Below, piece by piece: positions 63,937-64,000 of a DNA stretch of 64,000 bases (within the stretch, counting starts at the first letter, position 1; the number at the start of each line of letters is the position of its first letter). The position numbers and the translations under genes are program-made. The notes under the pieces are model-generated. The model made no database searches, had not been told where the DNA came from, and worked only from the letters and a program-made list of their open reading frames with translations. The DNA lies in contig NZ_FQVK01000008.1 of assembly GCF_900129345.1 (NCBI RefSeq), positions 79,469 to 143,468 of the forward strand. The letters run 5' to 3'. The stretch is from Ruegeria intermedia (GTDB taxonomy: Bacteria > Pseudomonadota > Alphaproteobacteria > Rhodobacterales > Rhodobacteraceae).

Positions 63937-64000
63937 TTATTCTGCGGCGTCTTCGTATGCGTCCATGGGGGGGCATGTGCAGACGAGGTTCCGGTCACCG
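63937..64000 (-). CDS. gcvP: Glycine dehydrogenase GcvP, C-terminal end (cut by window edge)
   Basis: Only the last 20 residues are visible, ending GDRNLVCTCPPMDAYEDAAE. The GDRNLVCTCPP string is the strongly conserved C-terminus of the glycine cleavage system P protein, a PLP enzyme that decarboxylates glycine. It lies on the minus strand and converges with the MauG-like gene at a shared terminator. The call rests on this tail alone. Confidence 0.85.
   Translation of the reverse strand, partial: GDRNLVCTCPPMDAYEDAAE

Overview
The window comes from a GC-rich alphaproteobacterium, most probably a marine Rhodobacteraceae (Roseobacter-type) chromosome. Evidence: a CcrM-type GANTC methyltransferase, an alphaproteobacterial flagellin set (fliC-flaF-flbT), a probable serC leader RNA, TRAP transport, IalB- and FlbT-family proteins, and many short overlapping ATGA gene junctions. 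No rRNA, tRNA, IS element, prophage or CRISPR array was seen. Genes are dense and no gene-free stretch exceeds 300 bases.

Layout. 0-5.5 kb: truncated ORF, ccrM, rnhB, two small secreted proteins, a membrane-bound winged-helix protein and a class III adenylate cyclase carrying a DUF427 domain. 5.6-11.3 kb: flagellar block (DUF1217 protein, flbT, flaF, fliC, FlgN-like chaperone, flgJ/cheL, then fliK-flgD divergently). 11.4-19.9 kb: phosphotransferase, then a putrescine regulon (FAD oxidase, potI-H-G-F, GntR regulator, spuC-type aminotransferase) with a repeated TTGGATTTGATCAA-type candidate operator. 19.9-31.9 kb: frameshifted lytic transglycosylase, rnr, dapE, an ionotropic-glutamate-receptor-like protein, dapD, GntR, threonine dehydratase-like enzyme, LOG-family protein, Cys/Met PLP enzyme. 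32-41.7 kb: cbpA-cbpM type chaperone pair, U32 protein, cytochrome P460, rlmN, small envelope proteins, asparaginase, ArsR unit, serB. 41.8-49.2 kb: complete histidine utilisation locus (hutU-G-H-I opposite hutF-hutC), five-step route through N-formylglutamate. 49.3-54.4 kb: matB, a PagL-like barrel, serA and serC. 54.6-62.1 kb: a putative sulfoquinovose (plant sulfosugar) desulfonation locus. 62.1-64 kb: Sel1 protein, MauG-like dihaem protein, end of gcvP.

The most interesting region is 54.6-62.1 kb. A Gfo/Idh/MocA oxidoreductase (candidate NAD-dependent sulfoquinovosidase, SqgA type) and a GntR/UTRA regulator diverge from a translationally tight run of an LLM flavin monooxygenase (SmoC-like), an aldo/keto reductase (SmoB-like) and a flavin reductase (SmoA-like), followed by a complete TRAP transporter. 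Known sulfo-SMO loci use ABC import, so a TRAP-fed version with an SqgA-type glycosidase would be a new combination. Function here is inferred from family resemblance and synteny only.

Other notable points: three GANTC sites within 39 bases just upstream of ccrM; a receptor-channel homologue whose pore filter is not TVGYGD; exact 14-base operator candidates 100 bases apart around the putrescine regulator; and a single-base frameshift in the lytic transglycosylase.
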